A stretch of 64,000 bases of DNA from Bacteroidota bacterium (lineage in GTDB: Bacteria > Bacteroidota > Bacteroidia > Chitinophagales > Saprospiraceae). Below, piece by piece: positions 49,590 through 59,685 of the stretch. Every line of letters begins with the position of its first letter. Within the stretch, counting starts at the first letter, position 1. The notes under the pieces are model-generated. The model saw only the letters and a list, made by a program, of their open reading frames with translations, was not told where the DNA came from and did not search any database. The translations under genes were made by a program, and so were the position numbers. The stretch lies in NCBI GenBank assembly GCA_029572935.1, contig JAKQHM010000052.1, positions 62,001-126,000 on the forward strand, given 5' to 3'.

Positions 49590-50698
49590 TAAAATTTCTC
49601 AGATATTTGAGGCTCACCATACTGGACAGATATATTCTGAAGAAATACTTCTTCACCTTCTTCTTTACCATGGTGACGCTTTCTGCCGTGGCGGTGGTTT
49701 TTGATATTTCTGAACGGATTGAGAAATTCCTGTCCAAAGACCTTGGATTCTGGGAGGTCACCCGCGACTACTATCTGAATTTTATACCCTGGATTAACTC
49801 CCTACTTTTTCCAATGTACAGCCTTATCACGGTCATCTTTTTTACATCCAGGATGGCCGATCAGACCGAGATCATTCCCATGCTGGGGTCGGGGATGTCC
49901 TTTCGCCGGCTTTTGCGTCCTTTTCTGATTGCTTCCGGATTGGTCACCCTGATCCACCTGGGAGGCAACCACCTGATTGTACCCAGAGGGAACAAAACCC
50001 TCAGGGAGTTTGAAAACAAATACATCAAACAGAGCAATGTACTGAGCAAAGACCGCAACGTGCATTTATTTGTGGAACCCGGTGTGGAAGCTTTTGTCGT
50101 CAGTTTCAGTGTTTCAGATTCTTCCGGTCAGCAATTCCAATTGAGAAAATACGATTCTTCCCGGATCGTTCAGGTACTGACTGCAAAATCCATCCGCTGG
50201 AAAGCCGAACCCGATGTCTGGACCTTAAGAGATTACGAAATAAGGACCTTGCGGGATACCACAGAGGATTTTGAGATCCATCATGGGGAGGCCCTGGATA
50301 CCTCCCTGAATCTCCTGGTTTCGGATTTTGTGATCACCCGGAATCAAAAGGATATGATGACCACCCCCGAACTCAGTCAGTTCATCGACCGAGAATTTGT
50401 CAAAGGATCTGGTATTACCAAGGGATATGAAGTGGAGATGCACCGACGTACTGCGGATCCATTTACTTCTATGATTCTGAGCTTTATAGGGGCGTGCATA
50501 GCCTCTCGGAAAGTCAGGGGTGGCATGGGTCTTCACCTGGCGGTTGGAGTGATCCTGGGCGTGGTGTTTATCTTTCTGTCCAAGCTGTCGATCACCATAG
50601 CCAACAACGATGTGTTCAGTCCTCTTGCTGCAGTCTGGCTTCCCAACCTGGCCTTTTCGTTGGTGGGTTGGTACACATATCGGATAGCCCAAAAGTAG
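49586..50698 (+). CDS. LptF/LptG-family permease (YjgP/YjgQ)
   Basis: The 370-residue protein starts at GTG overlapping the tgt stop. Two helices near the N-terminus (YFFTFFFTMVTLSAVAVVFDI and a segment near SLLFPMYSLITVIFF), a large periplasmic beta-rich part (residues ~130-270), and three helices at the C-terminus give the LptF/G topology. The motif PMLGSGMSFRRLLRPF is typical. It is probably a subunit of the LptB2FG extractor that moves lipopolysaccharide from the inner membrane. Whether it is F or G cannot be told from sequence alone. Confidence 0.88.
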   Translation: MIKFLRYLRLTILDRYILKKYFFTFFFTMVTLSAVAVVFDISERIEKFLSKDLGFWEVTRDYYLNFIPWINSLLFPMYSLITVIFFTSRMADQTEIIPMLGSGMSFRRLLRPFLIASGLVTLIHLGGNHLIVPRGNKTLREFENKYIKQSNVLSKDRNVHLFVEPGVEAFVVSFSVSDSSGQQFQLRKYDSSRIVQVLTAKSIRWKAEPDVWTLRDYEIRTLRDTTEDFEIHHGEALDTSLNLLVSDFVITRNQKDMMTTPELSQFIDREFVKGSGITKGYEVEMHRRTADPFTSMILSFIGACIASRKVRGGMGLHLAVGVILGVVFIFLSKLSITIANNDVFSPLAAVWLPNLAFSLVGWYTYRIAQK

Positions 50699-50876
50699 GC
50701 AACTGCGATGAAGCAAATTTTGTAAATATTTAACGGAAGTCACAGGAGCTTCTTGATTATCTTTGCGTTATAGAATAAAATGTTGATTATCAGCAAAATG
50801 GGTTGTTCTATCTTATTTTAAAGATTTTTTAACATTTTTTTGTTTAACCTTACTAGGTCAAAAATTAAACAAAGGT

Positions 50877-50884
50877 TACCTTTG
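50877..50884 (+). promoter_or_regulatory. -7 promoter box for the ECF sigma factor gene
   Basis: TACCTTTG matches TAnnTTTG and ends 15 nt before the ATG at 50900, which supports that start over the TTG at 50840. A second match (TATCTTTG, 50758-50765) lies further upstream. Confidence 0.5.
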
Positions 50885-50899
50885 GAAAAAAATTCAGAT

Positions 50900-51436
50900 A
50901 TGTCAACGATGGAGTTTTATGCATCATTAAATCAGCAGTCTCAAACGCTGCATAATTTTGCTTTCAGTCTGACGAGGGATATGGAGGATGCCAAGGACCT
51001 TTATCAGGAAACTGCATTTCGTGCGCTTTCAAACCGCGATAAATTCCAGCCGGGGACAAATTTTAAGGCATGGTTGATCACCATCATGAAGAATATCTTC
51101 ATCAACAACTATCGCCGTAAAGTCAAAGGGGGGATTGTCAGCGACAACAGCGAGAATCAGTACTACCTCAATTCTATCAACAATTCCATTCTCAACAGCG
51201 CGGAGTCCGACATCATGATGGATGAGCTCAATGGAATGGTAGAAAGTCTGGATGATTCCTTAAAAATTCCTTTCCTCCGCTATTTCCATGGTTACAAATA
51301 CCAGGAGATCGCCGATGAGCTGCACCTACCTTTGGGTACCGTCAAGAGTCGTATCTTTTTTGCCCGGAAGGCTTTGAAGCATATGATCGGCCAGCATTAC
51401 AAAATGTACGACGAGGCGGCCATTCTGGAAAATTGA
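50900..51436 (+). CDS. ECF-type RNA polymerase sigma factor
   Basis: The start at 50900 gives 178 residues (MSTMEFYASLNQQSQTL). Region 2 has LTRDMEDAKDLYQETAFRAL and FKAWLITIMKNIFINNYRR. Region 4 has FLRYFHGYKYQEIADELHLPLGTVKSRIFFARKAL, the helix-turn-helix for the -35 element. No anti-sigma gene is adjacent, so how its activity is controlled is not visible here. Confidence 0.92.
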   Translation: MSTMEFYASLNQQSQTLHNFAFSLTRDMEDAKDLYQETAFRALSNRDKFQPGTNFKAWLITIMKNIFINNYRRKVKGGIVSDNSENQYYLNSINNSILNSAESDIMMDELNGMVESLDDSLKIPFLRYFHGYKYQEIADELHLPLGTVKSRIFFARKALKHMIGQHYKMYDEAAILEN

Positions 51437-51722
51437 TTACTAGCTCAGAATTTTTGATGTACAGGTTTTGTGTGTCTAACGAAGCCGAATCAACCGTCTT
51501 ATTGTCCGTTTGTTACGGTCGGTGTAGCGAATGTATTTAAACTTCTTACAAGCCATTTGACACGAGAACGAAAGTTCAGGTTATGAATGCCTGGCTTGAC
51601 AAATGACTTGGATTTTAGCTCTATTTAATGAGTTTGGTGGGGAAGAATCCATATACCTCTTTCCTGATTCAAAAAAAGGAGATGTGAGTCCGGAAAGAGT
51701 TTTGGCTGTTCGCAGGAACAAA

Positions 51723-52703
51723 TCAGCGGTACATCACTGCCTTTACCGCTTTGATCACTTTTTCCGGATTGGGCAGGTACTCCTGTACCATGGTTGGAGC
51801 ATAACCCAGAGATACGTCCGCTGCATTGACGCGGGTGACGGGGGCATCCAGATAATCAAAAGCATATTTTTGGACCTGGTAGGTGATCTCAGAAGAAATT
51901 CCCGCAAAGGGCCAGGATTCATCCACCACAACAAGGCGGTTGGTCTTTTTGACTGATTCCACTATGGTTCTGATGTCAAGTGGACGGATGGTTCTGAGGT
52001 CGATTACCTCGGCATCAATCCCTTCTTTTTCCAGTTCGACCGCAGCAGACTTCACCACTTCCATCATTTTGTTGAAGGAAACGATGGTGACATCCTTGCC
52101 CGTGCGACGGACAGCAGCGACGCCGATAGGTACATAATATTCTTCCTCTGGTACTTCACCCTGAAGGCCATAAAGGATCTCGGATTCCATCATACAGACC
52201 GGATCGTCGTCCTGAATGGCAGATTTGATGAGTCCTTTGGCATCATATGGGTCAATACAGGAAATGACCTTTAAACCCGGGCAATTTGCAAGCCAGGATT
52301 CAAAGGTTTGAGAGTGTTGCTGGGCTAATTGACCTGCTGCTCCGGAGGGACCGCGAAAGAGAATGGGGCAGCGGAATTCTCCCGCTGATTGGGATAAGGT
52401 TTTGGCTGCATTGTTGACAATCTGATCAAAGGCCAGGACTGCAAAATTCCAGGTCATGAATTCTACGATAGGACGCAGACCATTCATGGCAGCACCCACG
52501 CCGATTCCGGCAAATCCCAATTCCGCGATCGGGGTATCGATCACTCTTTTGGGCCCAAATTCATCCAGCATCCCTTTGCTGACCTTATAAGCGCCGTTGT
52601 ATTCAGCAACCTCTTCCCCCATCAGAAAGACGTTGGGGTCCTTCCTCATTTCTTCGGACATTCCTTCTCTGAGGGCATCCCTCAACGTAATCACTCTTGC
52701 CAT
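51723..52703 (-). CDS. pdhB: Pyruvate dehydrogenase E1 component, beta subunit
   Basis: The 326-residue thiamine-diphosphate enzyme subunit pairs with E1 alpha to decarboxylate pyruvate for acetyl-CoA. Motifs: FLMGEEVAEYNGAYKVSKGML, RVIDTPIAELGFAGIGVGAA, FMTWNFAVLAFDQIVNNAAK and RGPSGAAGQLAQQHSQ. The C-terminal transketolase domain starts near GKDVTIVSFNKM. pdhA is not adjacent. The 285 bp between the sigma gene and this stop codon hold nothing I can support. Confidence 0.93.
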   Translation of the reverse strand: MARVITLRDALREGMSEEMRKDPNVFLMGEEVAEYNGAYKVSKGMLDEFGPKRVIDTPIAELGFAGIGVGAAMNGLRPIVEFMTWNFAVLAFDQIVNNAAKTLSQSAGEFRCPILFRGPSGAAGQLAQQHSQTFESWLANCPGLKVISCIDPYDAKGLIKSAIQDDDPVCMMESEILYGLQGEVPEEEYYVPIGVAAVRRTGKDVTIVSFNKMMEVVKSAAVELEKEGIDAEVIDLRTIRPLDIRTIVESVKKTNRLVVVDESWPFAGISSEITYQVQKYAFDYLDAPVTRVNAADVSLGYAPTMVQEYLPNPEKVIKAVKAVMYR

Positions 52704-52725
52704 GTTATCTTGCAGTTTCGAAGCG

Positions 52726-52733
52726 CAAAAATA
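52726..52733 (-). promoter_or_regulatory. -7 promoter box for pdhB
   Basis: The - strand sequence TATTTTTG matches TAnnTTTG and ends 22 nt before the ATG at 52703. Confidence 0.5.
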
Positions 52734-52788
52734 AGCCTATTCCGGTTTTTCCCGGTGGTTTTCTTTGAATGGGGAATGGGGTTTCAAA

Positions 52789-54228
52789 TCAATCCTCTTT
52801 TCCCATGTCCCGGTTGATTACGATCTGCAGTTGTTCCGTCTTGAGGTTTTTGCCAATGATCTTTCGGTCCGGATTGAGCACATACATCTCGGGAGTGATG
52901 TCCACCCAGTATTTGGCATAAATAGACTTGTTGGTTGGATCAAACACGTGTGTCCAATCCCTGACCTGGTATTTGTCAATGAATTCGGTCCAGTCCTTTT
53001 GATTGGTATTTAGGGCAATGGCAAAGATGTCGACCTTGTCTTTCCATTCTTGGAAAAATTTGTGAAGCTTGGGAGTTTCTTCTCTGCAATGGTCGCATTT
53101 GGGGTCAAACATAAATACGATCACATAAGGCTTTTTACTGCCGTAAATGGATTTGGTTTGGCCATATGGATCGGTGGAGATCACATCAGGTCCCTTTTTA
53201 TTGAGCAGGCTGGCCTGCATTTCCCAGGCTTTTTTCCTGAGTTTTCCCAACTCAGCAGAGTCAAGCCAATAGGCATTTTCTTTGGTAAAATACTTATCTA
53301 TGATGTGAACATACACAGCCTCTCCATCCATCACTTTGGTTTTGGTGGGCTGATATTTCAAGGCAATGTAATTGCTGACAAACTGGAACATTTCCGGATT
53401 CACCATGGACTTGCGGATGATGATGTCTGCCCAGTGGATGATCGAATCCGGTTGTTGCATGGTGAAGTCCACGATGTATTTGTTGAGCTTGTTGACGATC
53501 ACGGGAGTGTAAATGAGTCGTGCATCGCTCAGATCCACATTGTCCCAAAACTGTGCTTTGAAATATTGAAGCTGCGCGGCCCGGTCGGGTTCGCCTTTTG
53601 CATCCCGGACATCCACCAGGTCGGGATTTTGTCCAGCCACCTTGAATTTGGTAAAGAATGCATTCGGATATTTGCTTACAAAGGATTGTACCTGGCTTTT
53701 TCTTTCGTCATTGATTTTCTGGAATCCGGCTTCGACTTGTTTTTGTATTTCAGCGTTTCCTTCATTTGCTTTTTTGATGTTGTTGAGTGAGTCAATTCTC
53801 GCATCGTGAATTTTCTGCAGTTTCAGTGATTCATAAAGTAATTCATTGTCTACAGATCCTTTCACCTGCATGGCTCCGATGAGATCTGCCTTTTCTGTAA
53901 TCATACTTATGTGTTGCTCCCGGTCGAGCATCATATGGAAGTTGGTGTAGTCGGGCAGGATCACATAGAAGTATCCGGGCTTCATCATGCTCTTGCTTCG
54001 GATCTCAAACCTGCCTTCTGCATCCATCATGGCCGAGTCGGCGATGTAATTCTGATCTGCGTACACTCCGATCAGTTTGACCTTACCTCCGGTATACCCC
54101 TTTACCTGGAATCTGAGCAGACAGCTATCCTGGAAAGCTCTGGCCGGAGTGACAAAACCCATGATGGTCATCAGGACGATTAGAAGCAGGAAAGGAATTT
54201 TGTGCATCAAGGATGGCGTTGTTGTCAT
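52789..54228 (-). CDS. TlpA-like thioredoxin-fold protein with DUF4369 and DUF5106 regions
   Basis: The 479-residue protein has a signal peptide (ending ARAFQ). An N-terminal DUF4369-like domain (residues ~38-130, FQVKGYTGGKVKLIGVYADQ) is followed by a helical DUF5106-like middle. The C-terminal thioredoxin fold (from about 370) has the redox motif CDHCREETP, then FAIALNTN and VFDPTNKSIYAKYWVDITPEMYVLNPDRKII. It is probably a periplasmic thiol-disulphide oxidoreductase. An ATG seven codons in (54207) gives a shorter signal peptide. No operon partner is seen. Confidence 0.88.
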   Translation of the reverse strand: MTTTPSLMHKIPFLLLIVLMTIMGFVTPARAFQDSCLLRFQVKGYTGGKVKLIGVYADQNYIADSAMMDAEGRFEIRSKSMMKPGYFYVILPDYTNFHMMLDREQHISMITEKADLIGAMQVKGSVDNELLYESLKLQKIHDARIDSLNNIKKANEGNAEIQKQVEAGFQKINDERKSQVQSFVSKYPNAFFTKFKVAGQNPDLVDVRDAKGEPDRAAQLQYFKAQFWDNVDLSDARLIYTPVIVNKLNKYIVDFTMQQPDSIIHWADIIIRKSMVNPEMFQFVSNYIALKYQPTKTKVMDGEAVYVHIIDKYFTKENAYWLDSAELGKLRKKAWEMQASLLNKKGPDVISTDPYGQTKSIYGSKKPYVIVFMFDPKCDHCREETPKLHKFFQEWKDKVDIFAIALNTNQKDWTEFIDKYQVRDWTHVFDPTNKSIYAKYWVDITPEMYVLNPDRKIIGKNLKTEQLQIVINRDMGKED

Positions 54229-54373
54229 TTTTTAAAAATTTTATAACCCGGAAACCTCCGTTTGATCAAAGTCTAGGGTCGCGCATGAGGCTTTCGGAGT
54301 TTGCATGCAAATTTAAAGCCGCAACGGGTAAATTGAGGACCTGAAGCGATATTTAAGATATTTTTTGCATCCT

Positions 54374-55357
54374 TCAACGGAGCCATCTGGCATGAACCCT
54401 GCCCTGACTGGTAAATTCAAGAGCGGGAGCTGGCATTTTTACGATGTTCAGCACGCGAAAAAGGCTTCGCAAGAATTGATTTTTCACAGGTATTTTAGTC
54501 AGATCGAGATCAGCAGAAAGGTAATACTGACTGATCCGTGGATAGAGCAGGGGATCCGGGCGAACTAACACTCCCATATCAGTTTTCCATTCATTAGCAA
54601 AGCCTCCATAAAGACCCTGAGCTCCTACTCCAAGGCTCAACAGCAACCACCGGGGTTTCCAGATTCCTGGATGGAAAGACAACCAATAGGTTTGGTGGTT
54701 GTAATCTTTCAGGAGTTTCTGCGCCGGATTGTTTCCAAACAAGGAAAGGATCCGCTCCCGGATCACCGGATCGTTCGGATCGGGATCTGAGATCGCTGAG
54801 AACTTCAGGAATACCTTTTGCTGTCCGAACCACCATTCCTGGCCAAAATACAGGCCGGTGCCCAGAAAATTGGCAGCCATATCTGCCCAGGAAAATCCCC
54901 AACCTTGACTGAATCCATCCCATACCTCGATACTGCTCTGGGTGATCAGGGATCCTGCGACTCCTGCCCACAAAGCCTGATTTTTACTCATTCCGGTCCA
55001 TCGGGCCGTATGGTGGATCAATCCGCATTGTATGTATCCGGAATAAATGTGTCCAAACTTATCCATGTGCCGCCATTCACCCCAATCATTAAAAGAACGT
55101 GGTTTAGAAACCAGAAAAGGTTTGTACCAGGCATGATATAAACCCCAGGATACCGAGGCGTAGGCTGCCAGTCCTGTGCCGGCAACCCAAAAGAGACGAT
55201 CTTTTCTCAGACTGTCTGCAGGATCAAAAAATCCACCCTGTGCAGACAGTTTTATTCCGGTTGGAAATAGGAGCATTACGGATACAAATAAAAAAAAAGC
55301 AGCGGTTTGGGCCGCTGCTGAAATATGATTGAATACTGATAGCAGATGACGGATCAA
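54374..55357 (-). CDS. DUF2279 family envelope protein
   Basis: The 327-residue protein starts at a TTG overlapping the ahcY stop by 4 nt. A hydrophobic signal segment ([22 protein letters not shown]) is followed by [22 protein letters not shown] and the DUF2279 blocks [39 protein letters not shown] and [14 protein letters not shown]. It is predicted to be an outer-membrane or periplasmic protein. Function unknown. A later start would cut into the signal segment. Confidence 0.8.
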   Translation of the reverse strand: MIRHLLSVFNHISAAAQTAAFFLFVSVMLLFPTGIKLSAQGGFFDPADSLRKDRLFWVAGTGLAAYASVSWGLYHAWYKPFLVSKPRSFNDWGEWRHMDKFGHIYSGYIQCGLIHHTARWTGMSKNQALWAGVAGSLITQSSIEVWDGFSQGWGFSWADMAANFLGTGLYFGQEWWFGQQKVFLKFSAISDPDPNDPVIRERILSLFGNNPAQKLLKDYNHQTYWLSFHPGIWKPRWLLLSLGVGAQGLYGGFANEWKTDMGVLVRPDPLLYPRISQYYLSADLDLTKIPVKNQFLRSLFRVLNIVKMPAPALEFTSQGRVHARWLR

Positions 55358-56667
55358 TACCTGTAGTATTCTGGTTTGTAAGGACCTTCAGTAGGCACTC
55401 CGATATAGGATGCCTGATGGTCTTCCAGAACTTCCAGTTCGACGCCTATTTTTTCAAGGTGGAGTCTGGCCACTTGCTCGTCCAGATGTTTAGGCAGTGT
55501 GTACACCTTGTTTTCGTATTTGTAGTGATGCTGCCAAAGCTCCATCTGTGCAATCACCTGGTTGGTGAAAGAGTTGGACATGACGAAGGAAGGGTGGCCT
55601 GTGGCACAGCCCAGGTTCACCAGTCTGCCTTCTGCCAGAAGGATGATGTCTTTTCCTTCGACATTGTATTTATCCACCTGAGGTTTGATCTCCACTTTTG
55701 TATTTCCGTAATGGTTGTTAAGCCAGGCTACATCGATTTCATTATCAAAATGGCCAATATTACAAACCACCGTTTTGTCCTTCATGAGACGGAAATGCTT
55801 TTCGGTGATGATATCGCGATTGCCGGTAGCGGTCACTACGATGTTGGCCAGTTTAACGGCATTTTCCATTTTCAATACCTGGAAGCCATCCATGGCGGCC
55901 TGTAGTGCGCATATTGGGTCGATTTCCGTCACGATTACGCGACAACCTGCTCCACGCAATGAGGCAGCAGATCCTTTGCCCACATCGCCATATCCTGCCA
56001 CAACAGCTACTTTGCCGGCCATCATCAGGTCTGTGGCGCGGCGAATCGCATCCACGCAGGATTCCTTACAACCGTATTTATTGTCAAATTTACTTTTGGT
56101 CACCGAGTCGTTGATGTTGATAGCGGGCATGGGGAGTTTACCATTTTTGGCCCGGTCGTGCAGTCTGAGTACGCCTGTGGTAGTTTCCTCAGAAATCCCT
56201 TTTATGCCGGCTACAAGTTCCGGATATTTATCGAGGACCATATTGGTGAGGTCTCCTCCGTCGTCGAGGATCATATTGAGAGGCTGGCCATCTTTGAACG
56301 CATGAAGCGTTTGTTCAATACACCAGTCGAATTCATCGTTGTTCATTCCCTTCCAGGCAAAAACCGGGATGCCTTTGGCCGCAATGGCCGCAGCTGCATG
56401 GTCCTGTGTGGAGAAAATATTGCAGGAAGACCAGCTCACCTCCGCACCTAATTCGATCAGGGTTTCGATCAAAACCGCAGTCTGTATGGTCATGTGCAGA
56501 CAACCTGCGATCCTGGCACCGGACAGGGGTTTGGTCTTGCCATACTGCTCCCTAAGTGCCATGAGGCCGGGCATCTCTGCTTCAGCCAACTCTATTTCCT
56601 TCCGGCCCCAATCAGCCAGGCTTATGTCCTTCACTTTATACTGAAGGCTGTTCATAACTTCTTGCAT
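55354..56667 (-). CDS. ahcY: Adenosylhomocysteinase
   Basis: The enzyme hydrolyses S-adenosylhomocysteine to adenosine and homocysteine, clearing the by-product of methyl transfer. The ORF track starts at 56718. The ATG at 56667 is preferred because a -7 box lies 17 nt upstream of it, inside the longer ORF; this gives 437 residues. Motifs: [43 protein letters not shown], the NAD site [18 protein letters not shown], and the C-terminal [20 protein letters not shown]. The 4-nt overlap couples it to the DUF2279 gene. Confidence 0.95.
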   Translation of the reverse strand: MQEVMNSLQYKVKDISLADWGRKEIELAEAEMPGLMALREQYGKTKPLSGARIAGCLHMTIQTAVLIETLIELGAEVSWSSCNIFSTQDHAAAAIAAKGIPVFAWKGMNNDEFDWCIEQTLHAFKDGQPLNMILDDGGDLTNMVLDKYPELVAGIKGISEETTTGVLRLHDRAKNGKLPMPAININDSVTKSKFDNKYGCKESCVDAIRRATDLMMAGKVAVVAGYGDVGKGSAASLRGAGCRVIVTEIDPICALQAAMDGFQVLKMENAVKLANIVVTATGNRDIITEKHFRLMKDKTVVCNIGHFDNEIDVAWLNNHYGNTKVEIKPQVDKYNVEGKDIILLAEGRLVNLGCATGHPSFVMSNSFTNQVIAQMELWQHHYKYENKVYTLPKHLDEQVARLHLEKIGVELEVLEDHQASYIGVPTEGPYKPEYYRY

Positions 56668-56684
56668 ATCTGTTAAAATTTGGA

Positions 56685-56692
56685 CAAAATTA
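56685..56692 (-). promoter_or_regulatory. -7 promoter box for ahcY
   Basis: The - strand sequence TAATTTTG matches TAnnTTTG, 17 nt before the ATG at 56667 (29 nt before the ATG at 56655). It argues against the start at 56718. Confidence 0.5.
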
Positions 56693-56807
56693 GTTCTTTG
56701 CGTATTTCTATAGACCACATTAACATTTATTAAATCTGAAGGTTTATTTTGCCCAGAATCTTTGCATAATTTGGCGATCTGAGAAGGATCCTGATTTACA
56801 GGAAAGA

Positions 56808-57386
56808 CTAATTTCTGTGCGGCTGTATCATCTTTGGATATCGGATCCAGAGGGTTTCTGTGGAGAGAAAGCCAGGCCAGTGGCTTAGATCCATGATCTT
56901 CGAACTGAAGGGTATTTTCAGAAGCTTTATTTCGAGCTCAGGTTTCCTCATGTAATTAGGCATAAGAACGGTCCTTTCTGCCGAATGAAATAGCCCGATG
57001 ATAGGGTTCTGTGAGCTTGCCATACTGATGACCCAACCGGAGGAGCTTCTTTTGCTGATTTCGGTCAATAATTCCCGGTAAGAAGAATCTTCCAGGTGGT
57101 CCACCAGGCCCAGACACAGGATCAGATCATAGCTGGCTTTATCGGTTTTTAGAAAATCTACCACATTTTCCCTGATGTAAGGAATTCGCGTGTTGTATTC
57201 AAGTTCATCGACTGCAGTGTAGGACTTTATCTTTTTAAATTCGGAGCACTCCGAAAAGAGACATTCGCCGCATCCCAGATCGAGCACCCTGAGGTCCTCC
57301 AGATTTATATGTTGGAGCACAAAATTCAATCGTTTCCGATAATATTCCCTGTTCCTGATGTATTTGAATTGATCCGGTTTTCTCAT
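56808..57386 (-). CDS. Class I SAM-dependent methyltransferase of the glycan operon
   Basis: The 192-residue protein has a Rossmann core: [16 protein letters not shown] (SAM-binding motif I, about residues 33-48), AVDELEY (motif II) and [15 protein letters not shown] (motif IV). As last gene of the glycan operon, with its start overlapping the upstream glycosyltransferase stop by 4 nt, it probably methylates a sugar or a glycan end. The target cannot be told. Confidence 0.85.
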   Translation of the reverse strand: MRKPDQFKYIRNREYYRKRLNFVLQHINLEDLRVLDLGCGECLFSECSEFKKIKSYTAVDELEYNTRIPYIRENVVDFLKTDKASYDLILCLGLVDHLEDSSYRELLTEISKRSSSGWVISMASSQNPIIGLFHSAERTVLMPNYMRKPELEIKLLKIPFSSKIMDLSHWPGFLSTETLWIRYPKMIQPHRN

Positions 57387-58498
57387 TTTTCGGATTGTTG
57401 AAAGAGAATCTCTTCATACATCTGTTTCACTTTCACAGACGAATATTTTAATTCCACCACCCTGCGATTCACCATGCCCATCCGCCTCAATTCTTCTGTT
57501 CCTTTAAGCATCATTTGCTCCATGGCATGTTGCAGGCTGGAAACCTGGCCGGGAGGCACAAGCAGTCCCTGCGCGCCCTCTCTGAAAAGATCTCTGCATC
57601 CCGGTACATCCGTACTGATCACCGGCAGGCACATGGCCATGGCCTCCAGTAAGGATTTGGATTTACCTTCCCGGTAGCTGGGCAAAACAAAAACATGAGC
57701 CTGATTCAACCACTCCCTTGGATCCTCCTGATGTCCAAACCAATTCACAATTCCCTCCCTGCAATAGAAGCGAAACTTTTCCAGCCATTTTCTTTCCAGA
57801 AGTTTTTCGTCTGCGCTTCCGATCATTACTATTTTTATATCAGGGTATTTTAATTTTAACCCCGATGCAGCTTCGCATAATTCCAATATCCCTTTTTCGG
57901 GCAGTATTCTTCCGGAATATACAAAAACAAATGGTTTTTCATGGATTTTAAGATGAGGGCGATAATGGTCTATATCGATTCCCGACCCGGGCACTATAAA
58001 AGTCTGTATAGAACGGACCACTCCATTGGAAATAAAATAGTCTCTGTCTTCCTCATTGTGAAAAATGACCTCTTTTGCCTTTTTCAATCCAAGCCGGTAT
58101 AATTGTAACATTAATCGGGAATTGAATCCTTTTTTAAGAAAGGCCTTGCCCAATCCTGTCAGGTGAGCAACATATGAAATACCTGAGATGCGGGCGGCGA
58201 GTCCTCCATAAATATTGGGCTTAACGGTGAAGTGAAAAACAAGATCGGGCTTGGACTTTTTGTAAAGTTTATACAGCTCAAAGAATAGCAGAAGATCCTG
58301 TACAGGATTATTCCCTCGGGGCGCCAGATGTTGAAGGGAGTGATGCGTACAATTGCATTTTTGTTTAAAAGTCTCAGTCCATTGGTCTTCAGGAGCTGCC
58401 GTTTGGATCTCTATCGAATGTTCCTGCAAAACTTGTATCAAAGGCATCCGGAAGTTGAGTAGATTCCAGCTGGAATTGCTTACCAAAAGCGCTTTCAT
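57383..58498 (-). CDS. Glycosyltransferase family 4 protein
   Basis: The start at 58498 overlaps the next stop by 4 nt and gives 371 residues (MKALLVSNSSWNLLNFRMPL). The N-terminal half has FHFTVKPNIYGGLAARISG and HLTGLGKAF, similar to N,N'-diacetylbacillosaminyl transferases of the PglA/WbnK type. The C-terminal half has the donor-binding FVYSGRILPEKGILELCEA and the EX7E-like PSYREGKSKSLLEAMAM. It adds one sugar of the surface repeat unit on the cytoplasmic side. Confidence 0.9.
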   Translation of the reverse strand: MKALLVSNSSWNLLNFRMPLIQVLQEHSIEIQTAAPEDQWTETFKQKCNCTHHSLQHLAPRGNNPVQDLLLFFELYKLYKKSKPDLVFHFTVKPNIYGGLAARISGISYVAHLTGLGKAFLKKGFNSRLMLQLYRLGLKKAKEVIFHNEEDRDYFISNGVVRSIQTFIVPGSGIDIDHYRPHLKIHEKPFVFVYSGRILPEKGILELCEAASGLKLKYPDIKIVMIGSADEKLLERKWLEKFRFYCREGIVNWFGHQEDPREWLNQAHVFVLPSYREGKSKSLLEAMAMCLPVISTDVPGCRDLFREGAQGLLVPPGQVSSLQHAMEQMMLKGTEELRRMGMVNRRVVELKYSSVKVKQMYEEILFQQSEK

Positions 58499-59685
58499 GA
58501 TGGTTTGGTTTGCAAAAGGCACATGATGGAATCGGACATTTCATCTGATATTTTTTTCCGGCTGAATCTGTTGATGAAATCCGGTCTTTGGAATTTTTCC
58601 GGAGGAAAGGATTGTAATATCCTGTAAGCAGCCTGGGCATCGCAGGGATCAAAGAGATATACTCCTTCCGGTATGTATTTTTGTATGAATTCGCGCGCAT
58701 ATCCGGATACGCCAGCCAGGATGGGCAGATCCGTGCAGCCGTATTCAAACAGTTTGGAGGGAATTACTTTTTTAAAAGATTCGTAGTCGTTGAGATGCAC
58801 CAGTAAATAGTGCGCTTCGGAATAATATTTTAAAAGTTCTTTTCTCCTGACGGGCGGGATGATCTCCGTATTTTCAATTCCCTCTTTTGTCAATAGTTCC
58901 TCCAGTTTTGATTTGTTGGAACCGTCGCCTATGATTCTGATCCGCCAGTCCGAACCCAGCATCTTGGCGAGGGGTGGAATGATTTTTTCCAGTCCCTGCC
59001 CTTCGCCGATATTTCCTGCATAGCATATTATTTTGGGAGATTCTGGAAGCTGATCGCTTTGTTTGCATCCTATGAAAAAATCGTCAATGCCATTTGGATA
59101 GAAACTGGTTTTTGAAATGTTCTCTTTTCCCAGGGAGCTCAGGAATCCTTCTGAATTCACATTGATATGGGATGCATATCGAAGACAGGGTTTTTCAAAA
59201 AGACTTTGGATGATGCGTGCCGTGAGATCTGCTACCCAACGGATCCTGATGAACTCTTTCAAATTTTCGGTGAACAGATCCCTCAGATCAATGTACAGTT
59301 TGGCATTTTGTTTTTTTGCCAATATAAATCCTAACCATGCCGTAAAAAATTTCGAGCTGGAGGCAAATACCAGATCGTAGGTTGACTTCTCTGATATTTT
59401 GCGTGCGGCATAGAAAAACTGGGCGAATGAATAGACCTGATCAAGGATCGAGCCGGAGGATCCTCTCACCGGGATCCGGTGGATCTCCATGTTATTCCTT
59501 TTTTCATAGACAGGCGCTGCTTCTCGTAAACTCTCATACCGATTGGGCTGAGTGGTGATCAGGGTTATTTCTGCCTGACCGTCGGATCGGGCACTCAGAC
59601 TTTCAGCCAGAGCTGAATTTCGAAAAGAGCCAGCCCCCAGATCGGGTTCGAAGAAATAAGTCAGGTATAGGATTTTTTTAGTCAT
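58495..59685 (-). CDS. Glycosyltransferase family 4 protein (WbuB-like)
   Basis: The start at 59685 is preferred over the ORF's 59727 because it overlaps the upstream stop by 8 nt and gives MTKKILYLTYFFEPDLGAGSFRNSALAE, the WbuB-like N-terminus; about 396 residues. KTSFYPNGIDDFF and YAGNIGEGQGLEKIIPPLAKML mark the donor site. HLNDYESFKKVIPSKLFEYGCTDLPILA is the EX7E region. It probably transfers an N-acetylated amino sugar (inference from WbuB). Confidence 0.9.
   Translation of the reverse strand: MTKKILYLTYFFEPDLGAGSFRNSALAESLSARSDGQAEITLITTQPNRYESLREAAPVYEKRNNMEIHRIPVRGSSGSILDQVYSFAQFFYAARKISEKSTYDLVFASSSKFFTAWLGFILAKKQNAKLYIDLRDLFTENLKEFIRIRWVADLTARIIQSLFEKPCLRYASHINVNSEGFLSSLGKENISKTSFYPNGIDDFFIGCKQSDQLPESPKIICYAGNIGEGQGLEKIIPPLAKMLGSDWRIRIIGDGSNKSKLEELLTKEGIENTEIIPPVRRKELLKYYSEAHYLLVHLNDYESFKKVIPSKLFEYGCTDLPILAGVSGYAREFIQKYIPEGVYLFDPCDAQAAYRILQSFPPEKFQRPDFINRFSRKKISDEMSDSIMCLLQTKPS

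Noticed and set aside
51437-51722. Possible gene or RNA between the sigma factor and pdhB
   Set aside because: The + strand ORF (51603-51956) runs into pdhB antisense and has no family features; no tRNA-like fold was recognised.
53050-53790. 246-codon + strand ORF
   Set aside because: Antisense to the TlpA-like gene, which has a signal peptide and the CDHC redox motif.
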